From positions 62,001-126,000 of the forward strand of contig SVFH01000006.1 in the NCBI GenBank assembly GCA_015056945.1: a DNA stretch of 64,000 nt, written 5' to 3'. The notes below the pieces were generated by a model, which made no database searches, was not told the DNA's origin, and saw nothing but the letters and a program-made list of their open reading frames with translations. This DNA comes from Lachnospiraceae bacterium. GTDB taxonomy: Bacteria; Bacillota; Clostridia; Lachnospirales; Lachnospiraceae. Position 1 is the stretch's first letter. Each line of letters starts with the position of its first letter. The translations under genes and the position numbers were made by a program. Positions 24,380-33,481 of the stretch are shown one piece after another.

Positions 24380-25387
24380 ATGAACGAACCAAAATTCTGT
24401 GTGCGCACATCGGTTTGGAAACTTTTGTATTTTCTGATTTTACTGTCGTATATATCACTCTTTGTCTATGGTATGATATCTATACTCTTTAATTCCGAAT
24501 CATCAGTTTTTTCCGACATTTTTATCTTTGCCGTGCTAGCCAGCTTGTTTCTCCTTTTCACTTCCTATTTTTTTCAGGAACTTGACACGAGCTTAAACTA
24601 TATCAAAGTGGACGGCCAAACCTTCCTTGTCCGTACCGGTTTTCGTAAAAAATATAAAGCGACCTGTGATGATTTAAAAAGTATCTATTGTCAAAAAATC
24701 GTACATTCCAATTCCAAAGGAAAGACAGTAGAATATCGCATCAATATCCTTTTTAAAGCAAAAAAAGTTGTTTATATTAACTGGGAACAAAAGAATTTCA
24801 GAAAAATGGCGCAATATTTCTATGACATGCATGAATCCGGTGTGATTGCGCAAAAGGTGATTCATAAGAAACACAAAGAAACGCTGCTTCGCTATTCCAA
24901 AGGGGACTTCCGGGAAAAAACGAAATTTAAGATGGGCGGTTGTTCTGAGGGAATATACTCCACAACGCTTACGGTTGCGGAATATAATGATACCGCCGCT
25001 TTGCTTTTTTTACTCTATTTACCCCTTTGGCTTATCGCCTCAATTTTTACATTCTATCTTGTTGTCCAGGATACATTGGATGCCGGCATTATAGGTCCTG
25101 TTTTTGTGGCTGTCCTATTGTCAATTGTTCCGTATTTCATCGTTCTTTTGCTTTATAAGAAGTTAAAGGAAAAGAAAAAGAAAAAACTGCCTTATCGCAA
25201 AGAATTTGTGTTTGAAGTCAGAAATAAAAAAGTTTATTTGGACAATAAAAAAGTTAAAATTGTACGTCGCCAAAATGCTTCCATCAATACCTTTCTTACA
25301 AAAGGATACATCGTACAACCACAAAGTTTGGCAAACTTTGATATGTTCTTAAATACAAATGATATTCCTTACACAAAATACAAATAA
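24380..25387 (+). CDS. four-helix membrane protein, function unknown
   Basis: 335 residues. A membrane pair near 13-70, a soluble beta-rich part (about 72-210), a second membrane pair near 211-260, and a Lys-rich C-terminal domain (LKEKKKKKLPYRKE onward) follow in order. The layout, with YIKVDGQTFLVRTGF resembling a membrane-proximal PH-like strand set, suggests a small-molecule or lipid-sensing envelope protein, but no family is recognised. It is the intact partner of the shortened gene at 23587 and interrupts the amino-acid importer gene set on the opposite strand. Confidence 0.7.
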   Translation: MNEPKFCVRTSVWKLLYFLILLSYISLFVYGMISILFNSESSVFSDIFIFAVLASLFLLFTSYFFQELDTSLNYIKVDGQTFLVRTGFRKKYKATCDDLKSIYCQKIVHSNSKGKTVEYRINILFKAKKVVYINWEQKNFRKMAQYFYDMHESGVIAQKVIHKKHKETLLRYSKGDFREKTKFKMGGCSEGIYSTTLTVAEYNDTAALLFLLYLPLWLIASIFTFYLVVQDTLDAGIIGPVFVAVLLSIVPYFIVLLLYKKLKEKKKKKLPYRKEFVFEVRNKKVYLDNKKVKIVRRQNASINTFLTKGYIVQPQSLANFDMFLNTNDIPYTKYK

Positions 25388-25405
25388 ATCTTCCAACAAC
25401 ACAAA

Positions 25406-25441
25406 CGGCTGCGGTAAATCCGAATGGATTTACCGCAGCCG
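25406..25441. terminator. bidirectional intrinsic terminator
   Basis: A perfect 16-bp stem (CGGCTGCGGTAAATCC) with a 4-base loop between the convergent plus-strand gene ending at 25387 and the binding-protein gene ending at 25482. U-tracts are modest on both sides. Confidence 0.8.
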
Positions 25442-25481
25442 CTCTTTCTTGAAATGTTAATCAACGCCCATCTTCTTACTA

Positions 25482-26276
25482 TTATTCAATTACGTTTACA
25501 CCATACTTCTCGCCAAGTGCCTTCAAAGTTCCGTCTGCAAGAAGCTTATCAATTGCTTCGTTAATTTTTGCTACGGTTTCCGCATCTTCAAGACGGATAC
25601 CGATTGCATATTCTTCTTTGGCAAGCTCGATACCATCGATAATCATAAGATCGCTGTAATCTGTTGTGTCGTTGATTACTGCTTTCGCAAGTACGTAGTC
25701 AAGTACGCAAGCTTCACAAGTACCGGACTTAACTTCGAGAAGTGCATCACGCTGCGCGGATACATCGATGTACTCGTTCTGGCTTAAAACAGGATCTGCT
25801 GCGATTGCATCTTCACCTGCAGAACCGCCTTCTGCACACATCTTGATGCCTGTTAAGGAATCAATGTTTGTGAATTTGTCTGCGTTATCCTTCTTAATTA
25901 CAACAACCTGCTTGTTCTCTACGTAAGATTTAGAGAATGCCATATTAGCCTTTCTCTCTTCTGTTACGGTAAGGCCGTTCCAGATGCAGTCGATGGTCTT
26001 AGACTTTAATTCCATTTCCTTCTGGTCCCATTCGATTTCCTGGAAAACAGGTTCAACACCAAGCTCTTTACATACAGCCTGTGCGAATTCTGTATCAAAT
26101 CCGGTTAACTCTCCTGTGTCAGGATCGTGATAGTTCATCGGCTCATAATATGTAATACCGATTACGAGTGTCTTCTTTCCTTTGATGTAATCCCAATCTG
26201 TACCGGAATTACCGCAACCTACAAGCATGGATGCTGTAAGCACTAACATCATTGCTACTGATAATAACTTTTTCAT
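25482..26276 (-). CDS. polar amino-acid ABC transporter substrate-binding lipoprotein
   Basis: 264 residues. A lipoprotein signal with LVGC (C21) is followed by a type II periplasmic-binding fold (SBP_bac_3). Recognisable stretches are ITYYEPMNYHDPDTGELTGFDTEFAQAVCKELG, IWNGLTVTEERK and GTCEACVLDYVLAKAVI. It probably serves the permease and ATPase at 21927-23408, though a plus-strand gene pair now lies between them. The exact amino acid is not readable. Confidence 0.92.
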   Translation of the reverse strand: MKKLLSVAMMLVLTASMLVGCGNSGTDWDYIKGKKTLVIGITYYEPMNYHDPDTGELTGFDTEFAQAVCKELGVEPVFQEIEWDQKEMELKSKTIDCIWNGLTVTEERKANMAFSKSYVENKQVVVIKKDNADKFTNIDSLTGIKMCAEGGSAGEDAIAADPVLSQNEYIDVSAQRDALLEVKSGTCEACVLDYVLAKAVINDTTDYSDLMIIDGIELAKEEYAIGIRLEDAETVAKINEAIDKLLADGTLKALGEKYGVNVIE

Positions 26277-26398
26277 CTTTCTCCTCCATAAAATATATCT
26301 CTGTATAAATGATTACTGCCCTGCAAAGCCATTCGCACTGTATCCTTCGCAAAGCACACTAATACTAGCACAGCAAAAGTTGACTTGTCAAACAATTC

Positions 26399-27643
26399 TT
26401 AGGAATGCAAATACTTATACTGCTCTTCTGTCAGCACGTCAATCTTTCTGCCAAGGAAGGCAAGCTTTCTGTTAGCCACATCACGGTCTACCTCAACGGG
26501 TACGTCAATTAATTTCTCGGTAAGTTCAGCAGCATGCTCTGCAAGGTATTTCGCAGACAAAGCCTGAATGGCAAAACTCATATCCATGATTTCTGCGGGA
26601 TGTCCATCCCCTGCCGCAAGGTTCACAAGACGTCCTTCGGCAAGAATGAAAATCCACTGGCCGGTAGGAAGCTTATATCCCATGATGTTTTTACGCATTT
26701 CGCGCTTCTCAACAGCAATCTCTCTTAATCTTGCCATATCGATTTCACAATCAAAATGTCCTGCATTACAAAGAATTGCACCATCCTTCATTACAGCAAA
26801 ATCTTCTTCATCGATAACTTTGTTGCATCCCGTAACGGTTACAAAGAAGTCACCCACTTTGGCAGCCTCATTCATCGGCATTACCTCAAAGCCGTCCATG
26901 ATGGCCTCAATTGCCTTAATCGGATCGATTTCGGTTACGATTACCTTTGCACCAAGACCTTTGGCGCGCATTGCGGTACCCTTTCCGCACCAGCCGTAGC
27001 CTGCAACAACCACTGTTTTACCCGCAACAATCAGGTTCGTGGTACGGTTGATGCCATCCCATACGGACTGGCCGGTTCCGTAACGGTTGTCAAAAAGATG
27101 CTTACAGTCGGCATTATTTACTTTAACCATCGGGAATTCAAGCTCACCTGCCGCAGCCATTGCCTCTAAACGGATAATACCTGTGGTTGTCTCTTCACAG
27201 CCGCCGATGACGTTAGGAATCAAATCACGGAACTCTGTATGCATCATATGTACAAGGTCACCACCGTCATCAATGATGATGTTCGGTCCAACCTCAAGCA
27301 CCTTGCGGATGTGGTTGTTGTATTCTTCCTCCGTTGCATCGTACCATGCGTGTACCTCGAGTCCTGCCGCTACCAGAGCTGCCGCAACATCGTCCTGCGT
27401 GGACAACGGATTGGAACCGGTTACGTACATCTCGGCACCGCCTGCTGCCAGCACCTTACAAAGATATGCGGTCTTTGCCTCCAGATGTACGGAAAGCGCT
27501 ACCTTTTTACCCGCAAACGGTTTGCTCACGGCAAACTCCTCTTCCAGGGTACGTAACAAATCACAATTTCTCTTTACCCACTCAATTTTACGCTCGCCGC
27601 TCTCGGCAAGGTTAATATCCCTGATTTCACTGCTCATGCTCAA
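26399..27643 (-). CDS. ahcY: adenosylhomocysteinase
   Basis: 414 residues. It hydrolyses S-adenosylhomocysteine to adenosine and homocysteine using NAD. VVAGYGWCGKGTAMRAKGLGAKVIVTEIDP is the Rossmann NAD site, and NNADCKHLFDNRYGTGQS and CNAGHFDCEID are family blocks. It is shorter than many eukaryotic-type enzymes and has no YRY C-terminus (it ends YKYLHS), as in the bacterial short group. It is a single gene with its own promoter at 27715-27743. I looked for an SAH riboswitch in the leader and saw none. Confidence 0.93.
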   Translation of the reverse strand: MSMSSEIRDINLAESGERKIEWVKRNCDLLRTLEEEFAVSKPFAGKKVALSVHLEAKTAYLCKVLAAGGAEMYVTGSNPLSTQDDVAAALVAAGLEVHAWYDATEEEYNNHIRKVLEVGPNIIIDDGGDLVHMMHTEFRDLIPNVIGGCEETTTGIIRLEAMAAAGELEFPMVKVNNADCKHLFDNRYGTGQSVWDGINRTTNLIVAGKTVVVAGYGWCGKGTAMRAKGLGAKVIVTEIDPIKAIEAIMDGFEVMPMNEAAKVGDFFVTVTGCNKVIDEEDFAVMKDGAILCNAGHFDCEIDMARLREIAVEKREMRKNIMGYKLPTGQWIFILAEGRLVNLAAGDGHPAEIMDMSFAIQALSAKYLAEHAAELTEKLIDVPVEVDRDVANRKLAFLGRKIDVLTEEQYKYLHS

Positions 27644-27714
27644 ATCTCCTTTATCTTATGACACTATATGGGGACAATCTCCCATAAAAACGCTTAAAAA
27701 TCAATACGCCTTTT

Positions 27715-27743
27715 ATTATAAAAGAAAAGAAACGAACCTGCAA
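27715..27743 (-). promoter_or_regulatory. sigma-A promoter of ahcY
   Basis: TTGCAG (27743-27738), 17 bases, TATAAT (27720-27715) on the minus strand, about 65 bases before the ATG. Confidence 0.65.
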
Positions 27744-27764
27744 TAAGATTCCAATGTAAAAATA

Positions 27765-27793
27765 GGGTACGCAGATTATGATATGCATACCCC
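27765..27793 (-). terminator. intrinsic terminator after 27819-28631
   Basis: GGGTATGC pairs with GCGTACCC (minus strand), followed by TATTTTT, about 25 bases past the stop codon. It lies just upstream of the ahcY promoter and separates the two units. Confidence 0.75.
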
Positions 27794-27818
27794 ATTTATT
27801 TTACTATTCAGTTATCAA

Positions 27819-28631
27819 TCAATCTACAATCTCTACCGGTTCTAACACGATGTCATCGATACCTTCGAATTGCATTTGTTTCATGAATTCTTCGTATTGA
27901 TGATAAAGTTTGTCGTTTTTACTTCCTCCAAAATATATTGTTACAACCATATCTTGATATAAATAGCAATATATCTCCGAAATATAATCATTCACCTCGC
28001 CAGTATCATACACATAATACAAATATTTTTCACCGGAATTAATCCCAATACGATAATCCGATACATCCATCACAAAAACCCCTTTTCTGATTTGCCAACG
28101 ATTGTCTTTATATAGCCTCTCATAATCCTCCTGCAAATAATCAAAGTAGTCTTTTGCTTTTGATTCCTCTTTAAATCTGTATATCTGCAAAAAGTTATAA
28201 CACTTCTCGCATGCATCATAACACAAATCATTATAATGCAAAAACATGTTTTCCAGTTCAATAGGAGAATTCAAAATTTTTTCTTTCCAATCCCCTTTGT
28301 AGTTCATTTTCGGTGTAACAGCAGAATCCACAATACTATTAAGCGAGTACTCTGCAAACCGAAGATCTTCTTCCCTTACATCTACATACAAATCATTATT
28401 TCTGCATTCACTAAAAAAGCTAACATACCAAAACGCCGATCTTTCTTTCAATCTTTCATACTCATTTACACTTGCTTCTCTTGCCCCCATACATTTTCTT
28501 AAGTTCCTTGTCACCTTTCCAACAAATACATCATATTCACTTTTCGGAATCGCACTTACAGCAAATGCAACCAGCATTGTTAATGTAACGAATATAAAAC
28601 TTATGTATAATAAACTGTTTCTCTTCTGCAT
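27819..28631 (-). CDS. membrane-anchored extracytoplasmic protein, function unknown
   Basis: 270 residues. One N-terminal membrane helix (about 6-27) precedes a charged, aromatic-rich soluble part with four cysteines at 47, 76, 133 and 141 (CMGARE, ECRNND, CYDACEKC). No family is recognised. AGGAGG just upstream of the ATG overlaps the stop codon of the 76-residue frame before it, so the two are probably co-transcribed. Confidence 0.7.
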   Translation of the reverse strand: MQKRNSLLYISFIFVTLTMLVAFAVSAIPKSEYDVFVGKVTRNLRKCMGAREASVNEYERLKERSAFWYVSFFSECRNNDLYVDVREEDLRFAEYSLNSIVDSAVTPKMNYKGDWKEKILNSPIELENMFLHYNDLCYDACEKCYNFLQIYRFKEESKAKDYFDYLQEDYERLYKDNRWQIRKGVFVMDVSDYRIGINSGEKYLYYVYDTGEVNDYISEIYCYLYQDMVVTIYFGGSKNDKLYHQYEEFMKQMQFEGIDDIVLEPVEIVD

Positions 28632-28639
28632 ATGACCTC

Positions 28640-28870
28640 CTAGTATCCGTTGACATTACTCATCTCGTTTATCGGGGTTATTTGTCGTGTTTTCGTATTG
28701 TATTTGAATACCTTCCAATATCTGTATCCTGTTTTCTCTTTCGGAATATAATATGTCTTATACGGTTTCTGCTGGTTTCCGAAATATACCTTCACGGTCG
28801 CATCCGATACTGTCATATCCGGGGTTCCGCTGTAGTTATGAACCGTAAAAAGATATTCTCCTTCACACAT
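28640..28870 (-). CDS. 76-residue protein resembling a surface-protein C-terminal domain; possibly a remnant
   Basis: The sequence (DATVKVYFGN, TYYIPKEKTGYRYWKVFKY) resembles the final beta-sandwich module found at the end of large secreted proteins in this group, by recall only. There is no signal peptide and the ribosome binding site is weak (AAGAGAG). The frame upstream is open for only 14 codons before a stop. It is either a decayed 3' end of a larger gene or a small cytoplasmic protein. The stop codon runs into the next gene's ribosome binding site. Confidence 0.45.
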   Translation of the reverse strand: MCEGEYLFTVHNYSGTPDMTVSDATVKVYFGNQQKPYKTYYIPKEKTGYRYWKVFKYNTKTRQITPINEMSNVNGY

Positions 28871-28955
28871 TTTTCTTACAACTCTCTTAAATCCATAGTT
28901 GCATAAACATCATACATAATTCCAATTTTTTTGTCAATTTTCTCTCACCGGATAC

Positions 28956-29996
28956 CTACTTCTTTTTTACCTCCCCATAAATTTCCTTAATCAGGAAAAG
29001 TGCCACCGGCCCTAACACAATTCCTCCGATTTGGTAGAACGCAAGTCCCGCAAATACAGAGAACAATAAAAGCACCGGATAAACATCAAGCTTCGCTCCC
29101 ATCAGTTTGGGCTCGATCAGATTTCGAATAAATGTTACAATCACGAACAACACAATACTGCCGGGTAATGCCCAGAAATTACCAAATATGGCTGAGAGAA
29201 TTCCAAGCGGTACCAAAACCATGCCGGCTCCTATGAAAGGGAGCACGTCAAGAATGCCTGCGAGCAGCCCAAAGAACCACGGATTGCGGATGCCAAGCAC
29301 CCATAAGCCGGCGATACTGACTGCCGAAATGCAAAAGAGCACAATGCCCTGCGCTTTCAGATAGACCCATAACATACCCATCAGACGCTTGAAGATGCGC
29401 ACGGCACATTGTGTATACTTATTCCCGGCAAGTACCTCACAGATGTTCTCATAATCTTTTACCAGTAAAATAAACCCGACCGTCAGAAACATAAGGTAAA
29501 AAATAACATCCACGCCTTTCTCCAGATAGCGGTAGGAAATCCCCATCACCTCACGCCCGAATACAAGTCGAACCTGTTGCCAAAGTCCTGCCAGTTCACG
29601 CTCCAGCCCCTGGGAGAGCACTCCGTCCGGTATACCGAGGTGAACCTCCAACGAAGCAAGAGAGGATTGCAGAATACCGCCAAGTTCCTCTGCATACGCT
29701 TTGTATACTTCCAGCGAATTCACAAACGAATCCGCCAGCGCCACTGTCACTCCGGATAGAAGCCACAACGGAAGCAGGGTAAAAAGCGCCAGCAGAACAC
29801 CCGCCAGAATCCCTTTCGAAAGCTTTGTTTTTCTGTGAAGCACTTCCAAAAAAGGATGCAACAGAACCACTGCCAGAAATGCAGGAAGAAACGGACCCAG
29901 AAACGGGATGATATATTTTAACCCTAAGATTACAGCAACGCTAACCACGATTAAGCGCACTGCATTTTTATTCCACACAGATAAAAGAAAGTCCAT
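28956..29996 (-). CDS. AI-2E family transporter (YtvI-like)
   Basis: 346 residues, eight or so membrane helices. Characteristic features are the early PFLGPFLPAFLAVVLLHPFLEVL, the large extracytoplasmic loop around 95-150, and the late motif GLLAGILDVLPFIGAGMVLVP. The family includes the sporulation membrane protein YtvI, quorum-signal exporters and Na/H antiporters, so the substrate is open. ATG 29996 has GGAGG at good distance; the upstream ATG 30014 precedes that site. Confidence 0.9.
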   Translation of the reverse strand: MDFLLSVWNKNAVRLIVVSVAVILGLKYIIPFLGPFLPAFLAVVLLHPFLEVLHRKTKLSKGILAGVLLALFTLLPLWLLSGVTVALADSFVNSLEVYKAYAEELGGILQSSLASLEVHLGIPDGVLSQGLERELAGLWQQVRLVFGREVMGISYRYLEKGVDVIFYLMFLTVGFILLVKDYENICEVLAGNKYTQCAVRIFKRLMGMLWVYLKAQGIVLFCISAVSIAGLWVLGIRNPWFFGLLAGILDVLPFIGAGMVLVPLGILSAIFGNFWALPGSIVLFVIVTFIRNLIEPKLMGAKLDVYPVLLLFSVFAGLAFYQIGGIVLGPVALFLIKEIYGEVKKK

Positions 29997-30068
29997 ACCA
30001 TTCCTCCGATTCATTCATTGGAACTAGTATGGACTTATTTCTTTTATTTCATAACGAAAAAAATGAAA

Positions 30069-33000
30069 TTACTTTTCTTCTTTTTTATCTTTTTTATTTT
30101 TCCGGCTGTTTACGATAACAAGTGCACAGCCGGAGCAAAGAAGTGCTGCCACGACAGCTACCGTAGTACCGATGCCCTTTGAAGAGTCTTTTTTCTCTTC
30201 TGCGGGTGCAGTTAATTTATCCACCAGCTTGGCAGTACCGAATACACTCGGATTGCTCCAGCCGGAACCGGATTCATCAAACCAGCTTAACGTACCTGTT
30301 CTTGCGGCTGTAGCGTCTGCATCGTTAACCTGAAGTTCCAAACCAATCTGTTTGCCGATTTCAGGTTTTAACTCAGTCCAAGCAAAAGAAGCTTCAATCG
30401 CATAGCCGTCATCCGTTAACTTCACCGCAGACTTCATGTTCTCTTCCAAACATTTCTCACCATTGAAGGAATGTGCATTTTCGTAGTTGATACGATACTG
30501 CTTGTGTGCGGCACCATAGCTTTCTTCTTTACCGTTTAACTCATCGATAAACACTTCAATGGAATCCTGCTGATGTACTTCTTCATTGTCTTTATTCAAA
30601 ACAGCATCTTTCACATCCGCATACACATAAAGATTTGTATCGTCCCAAAGAAGCTTCATGTTAGAGGTAACCGCCACATTCTGCACCACGATGGAAAGAG
30701 GTACTTCCACCGCATCCTTCCATCCGTCTTCTGCTTCACCATCGATGACAACAGTTCCTTTCGGAATGGAAATATAGGGTTTCACAAGTGCATCCGCATA
30801 ATACTTGCTGCTTGTGTCATTGGTTAACTTCGTATCATTGAATGCAATCTTTTCATCCGCATTGGTCACAACAACGTCCATTGCAAACGTAGCGGAAACC
30901 TTTAATAAATCTGCACTGCAGGGAACTTTGACAACTGCCTTATATCCGCTGTCTGTTTTTTCCGCATCCTTACGGCTTACGGTTGTCACAAGCGGTGTGA
31001 TTCCTTCACTTCTGCTGTTTGCTTCATCCAGATAAACACTTACGGCATCCGTATCATCTTCCGTTGCATCCTTCACATCAACAACAACTGTGAACTCTTT
31101 GCTGTTCCAGCTCGGGATAAAAGTTACTTCCGCATCATTTCCTGCAAAAGAATAGCTGTAGCCTGCTTCAAAATCAGCACCGTCATTCTCTAATACAGTA
31201 ATGCTTCTGATAGACGGCTCGAGCTTATCGGGGTCTACCATTGCCCAGAATGCGGGTTTTACCTTGTAATCATCATCAAAAAGCAACGGGCACTGTGACT
31301 GTGTTCCGTCTGAAGCACCACCAACACTGTTAGAGGTCTGTAACCATGAATTACCATCGATTACACCCCAAATGGTCATACCGGTAAAGTTTACACCTTC
31401 TCCTCTAAGAGCGAGCATATTATCATAAAGTGCTTTGTACACATATGCCTGACGTGTATATTCATCCGCAAGCGTTGCACTCGTTCCGTCGAAACGGCTG
31501 CTTGCCTTGATGTCAAGCTCAGTAAGTGCAACGCTGTCAACAACCTCACTGTAAGCCTTGGCAGCATCAATGAACTGGTTAATGGTCGGGGAATCAATAC
31601 CATAGTGACCCTGCATACCCATACCGTCAATTCTTGTTCCTTCTGCTTCTTTAACTGCTTTCAAAAGCTCTATAATGGGGCCAACCTTGGAAGGTGTGCA
31701 CTCATTGTAATCATTGTAGTAAAGTTCTACCTCTGCCGGCGCATATTTGTTTGCAAAACGGAATGCGTTAATGATAAACTCATTGCTTCCGTACACTTTC
31801 CACCAGCTGGACTTGGAACCGTGTGTATCATCGGTTAAGTTATCGCTTCCGCCTTCTGTATCACTTCTGTAAGTTCCTGTACTGTCGCTGACTGCTTCAT
31901 TTACAACATCCCAGCCATAGAACATATTGTAGTATTTACTGTCTTCTGCTGTAAAATGCTCCAAAACAGTCTTGATAAACCACTCAAGACGCTTATTCAT
32001 CTCTTCCTTTGATACATAAGGCTTGCTCTTGTCATAATCCTCATGGAAAAACCATTCCGGAGTCTGGGAATGCCATACAAGAACATGTCCTCTTACCTTA
32101 ATCTGATCATCCGGATTTGCCTCATTCCATGCAAGAATGGTATCCAGAATCTTCTCAGCACGGCTGTAATCCAATACGGGAACCGTAATGGTCTCACCAT
32201 TTAATTCTGCCGTAGTTGTTCCGGGACACTTCGCATTGCTGTAATTAAACAATGCGTCCGGCTTCAATTCATTACCGATGGTAATTGCATTAAAGTGCTT
32301 GGTTACAAGCTGCATAAGAAGCTCGTCTGACATTTCAGACGCAACAACGGAAACACCCGCAATCATATCTTCGCCAAAATCTTCTGTAAAAGCATCTTTT
32401 AAGTTCGGGACATCTGTTTCGATTTCCTTCTTTTCCATCACGGCTTCGCTTAAGGAAACGGCTGTCACATAGTAATCACCGAGTACACAATCACCCTCAC
32501 CGTAATTGGTTCCCTGCTCAATAATACGGATTACAACCTGCTCTAAAGTGCCGCTTCCGTATACCTTAAACGTACCTGCAAATCTGGTCCATTCTCCGGG
32601 AGTAAGCTGTTGGCTTGACATCCCTGAAAGCTCTGCGGAATAGGAACCAAGATATGTGGTGGAACCATCCACTGTTACATACGGCGCGAAATCCACCTGA
32701 CGCTGGTCCGCGGGTGCGCCCTCATAAGCCTCGGAGAGCTTTACAAAGAACTCGTAGTTATAAGTTTTACCATTCTCTACCTTATCGGTTACATCCTGGG
32801 AAAAACAGTCGTACGGGGAAGTTCTTCCCGTAATGGCTCCGTAAGTAACCACATCACCGACAATCGGTTCTTCTGCTGTCTGTGTGCTGATTACCGCTTC
32901 ACCCTTATTCGGTTCCCACGCAGTTACATCAGCATCTGCAAAATCCCCGTTTACAAGGAGATTTTCTCCGGATGCCGTTGATGTCAAAGCACCGGCACCT

Positions 33001-33479
33001 CCGCCTTCTCCGTAATAAAAGGTTACACTGTTAATCGTAGCTTCCGTAGTTCCGGCATTTAAAGACATAATTGAGAAATATTTCACTTCCAGTCCTGCGG
33101 TTGCGGTAACACTTGCGCTTCCGTAAGAAACCGGTGTTCCTCCCTTATTCTCGGAATCAAAATCTTCCTGTGTATGCAGCTTAAAAGCCAGGTCCGCTTC
33201 ATTACCGGATGCCACATCAAACTTCACGCTTGTAATGGACGTTGCTCCGATTTCCGAAGGGATATTGTAGAACTGGGACTGATACTGTCCCTCAAAAGAA
33301 ACCGTAAGGGCACCATCTGCACCCACCTGCGATTTCACACCCCATTCCGTTACCTTCGTCAATTCCGCAAAGGTAAAAGTTTTTTCATTGCCCGCTGCTT
33401 TGACCTGCACGGGGGATAGTGTCAGACCCGTACAAATAAGCATCAACACGAGCGCGAATGCAACAATTCTTTTTAACAT
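30069..33479 (-). CDS. cell-anchored multidomain GH10 endo-beta-1,4-xylanase
   Basis: 1136 residues. Domains in order: signal peptide (1-28), a beta-sandwich module (about 32-157), CBM22-like module (about 172-345), GH10 catalytic domain (about 358-755), a CBM9-like module (about 760-885), a second CBM9 (about 897-1090), and a membrane anchor (about 1108-1125) with a basic KKDKKEEK tail. The acid/base is E528 in WDVVNEA and the nucleophile E654 in ALTELDI. It cuts the xylan main chain while fixed to the cell surface. The start lies 2 bases after the stop of the DUF4129 gene, and that gene's last codons form the ribosome binding site. Confidence 0.95.
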   Translation of the reverse strand: MLKRIVAFALVLMLICTGLTLSPVQVKAAGNEKTFTFAELTKVTEWGVKSQVGADGALTVSFEGQYQSQFYNIPSEIGATSITSVKFDVASGNEADLAFKLHTQEDFDSENKGGTPVSYGSASVTATAGLEVKYFSIMSLNAGTTEATINSVTFYYGEGGGAGALTSTASGENLLVNGDFADADVTAWEPNKGEAVISTQTAEEPIVGDVVTYGAITGRTSPYDCFSQDVTDKVENGKTYNYEFFVKLSEAYEGAPADQRQVDFAPYVTVDGSTTYLGSYSAELSGMSSQQLTPGEWTRFAGTFKVYGSGTLEQVVIRIIEQGTNYGEGDCVLGDYYVTAVSLSEAVMEKKEIETDVPNLKDAFTEDFGEDMIAGVSVVASEMSDELLMQLVTKHFNAITIGNELKPDALFNYSNAKCPGTTTAELNGETITVPVLDYSRAEKILDTILAWNEANPDDQIKVRGHVLVWHSQTPEWFFHEDYDKSKPYVSKEEMNKRLEWFIKTVLEHFTAEDSKYYNMFYGWDVVNEAVSDSTGTYRSDTEGGSDNLTDDTHGSKSSWWKVYGSNEFIINAFRFANKYAPAEVELYYNDYNECTPSKVGPIIELLKAVKEAEGTRIDGMGMQGHYGIDSPTINQFIDAAKAYSEVVDSVALTELDIKASSRFDGTSATLADEYTRQAYVYKALYDNMLALRGEGVNFTGMTIWGVIDGNSWLQTSNSVGGASDGTQSQCPLLFDDDYKVKPAFWAMVDPDKLEPSIRSITVLENDGADFEAGYSYSFAGNDAEVTFIPSWNSKEFTVVVDVKDATEDDTDAVSVYLDEANSRSEGITPLVTTVSRKDAEKTDSGYKAVVKVPCSADLLKVSATFAMDVVVTNADEKIAFNDTKLTNDTSSKYYADALVKPYISIPKGTVVIDGEAEDGWKDAVEVPLSIVVQNVAVTSNMKLLWDDTNLYVYADVKDAVLNKDNEEVHQQDSIEVFIDELNGKEESYGAAHKQYRINYENAHSFNGEKCLEENMKSAVKLTDDGYAIEASFAWTELKPEIGKQIGLELQVNDADATAARTGTLSWFDESGSGWSNPSVFGTAKLVDKLTAPAEEKKDSSKGIGTTVAVVAALLCSGCALVIVNSRKNKKDKKEEK

Positions 33480-33481
33480 TT

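Noticed and set aside
27644-27760. SAH or SAM riboswitch ahead of ahcY
   Set aside because: The leader is only about 65 bases from the promoter, AT-rich, and shows no conserved pairing of those classes.
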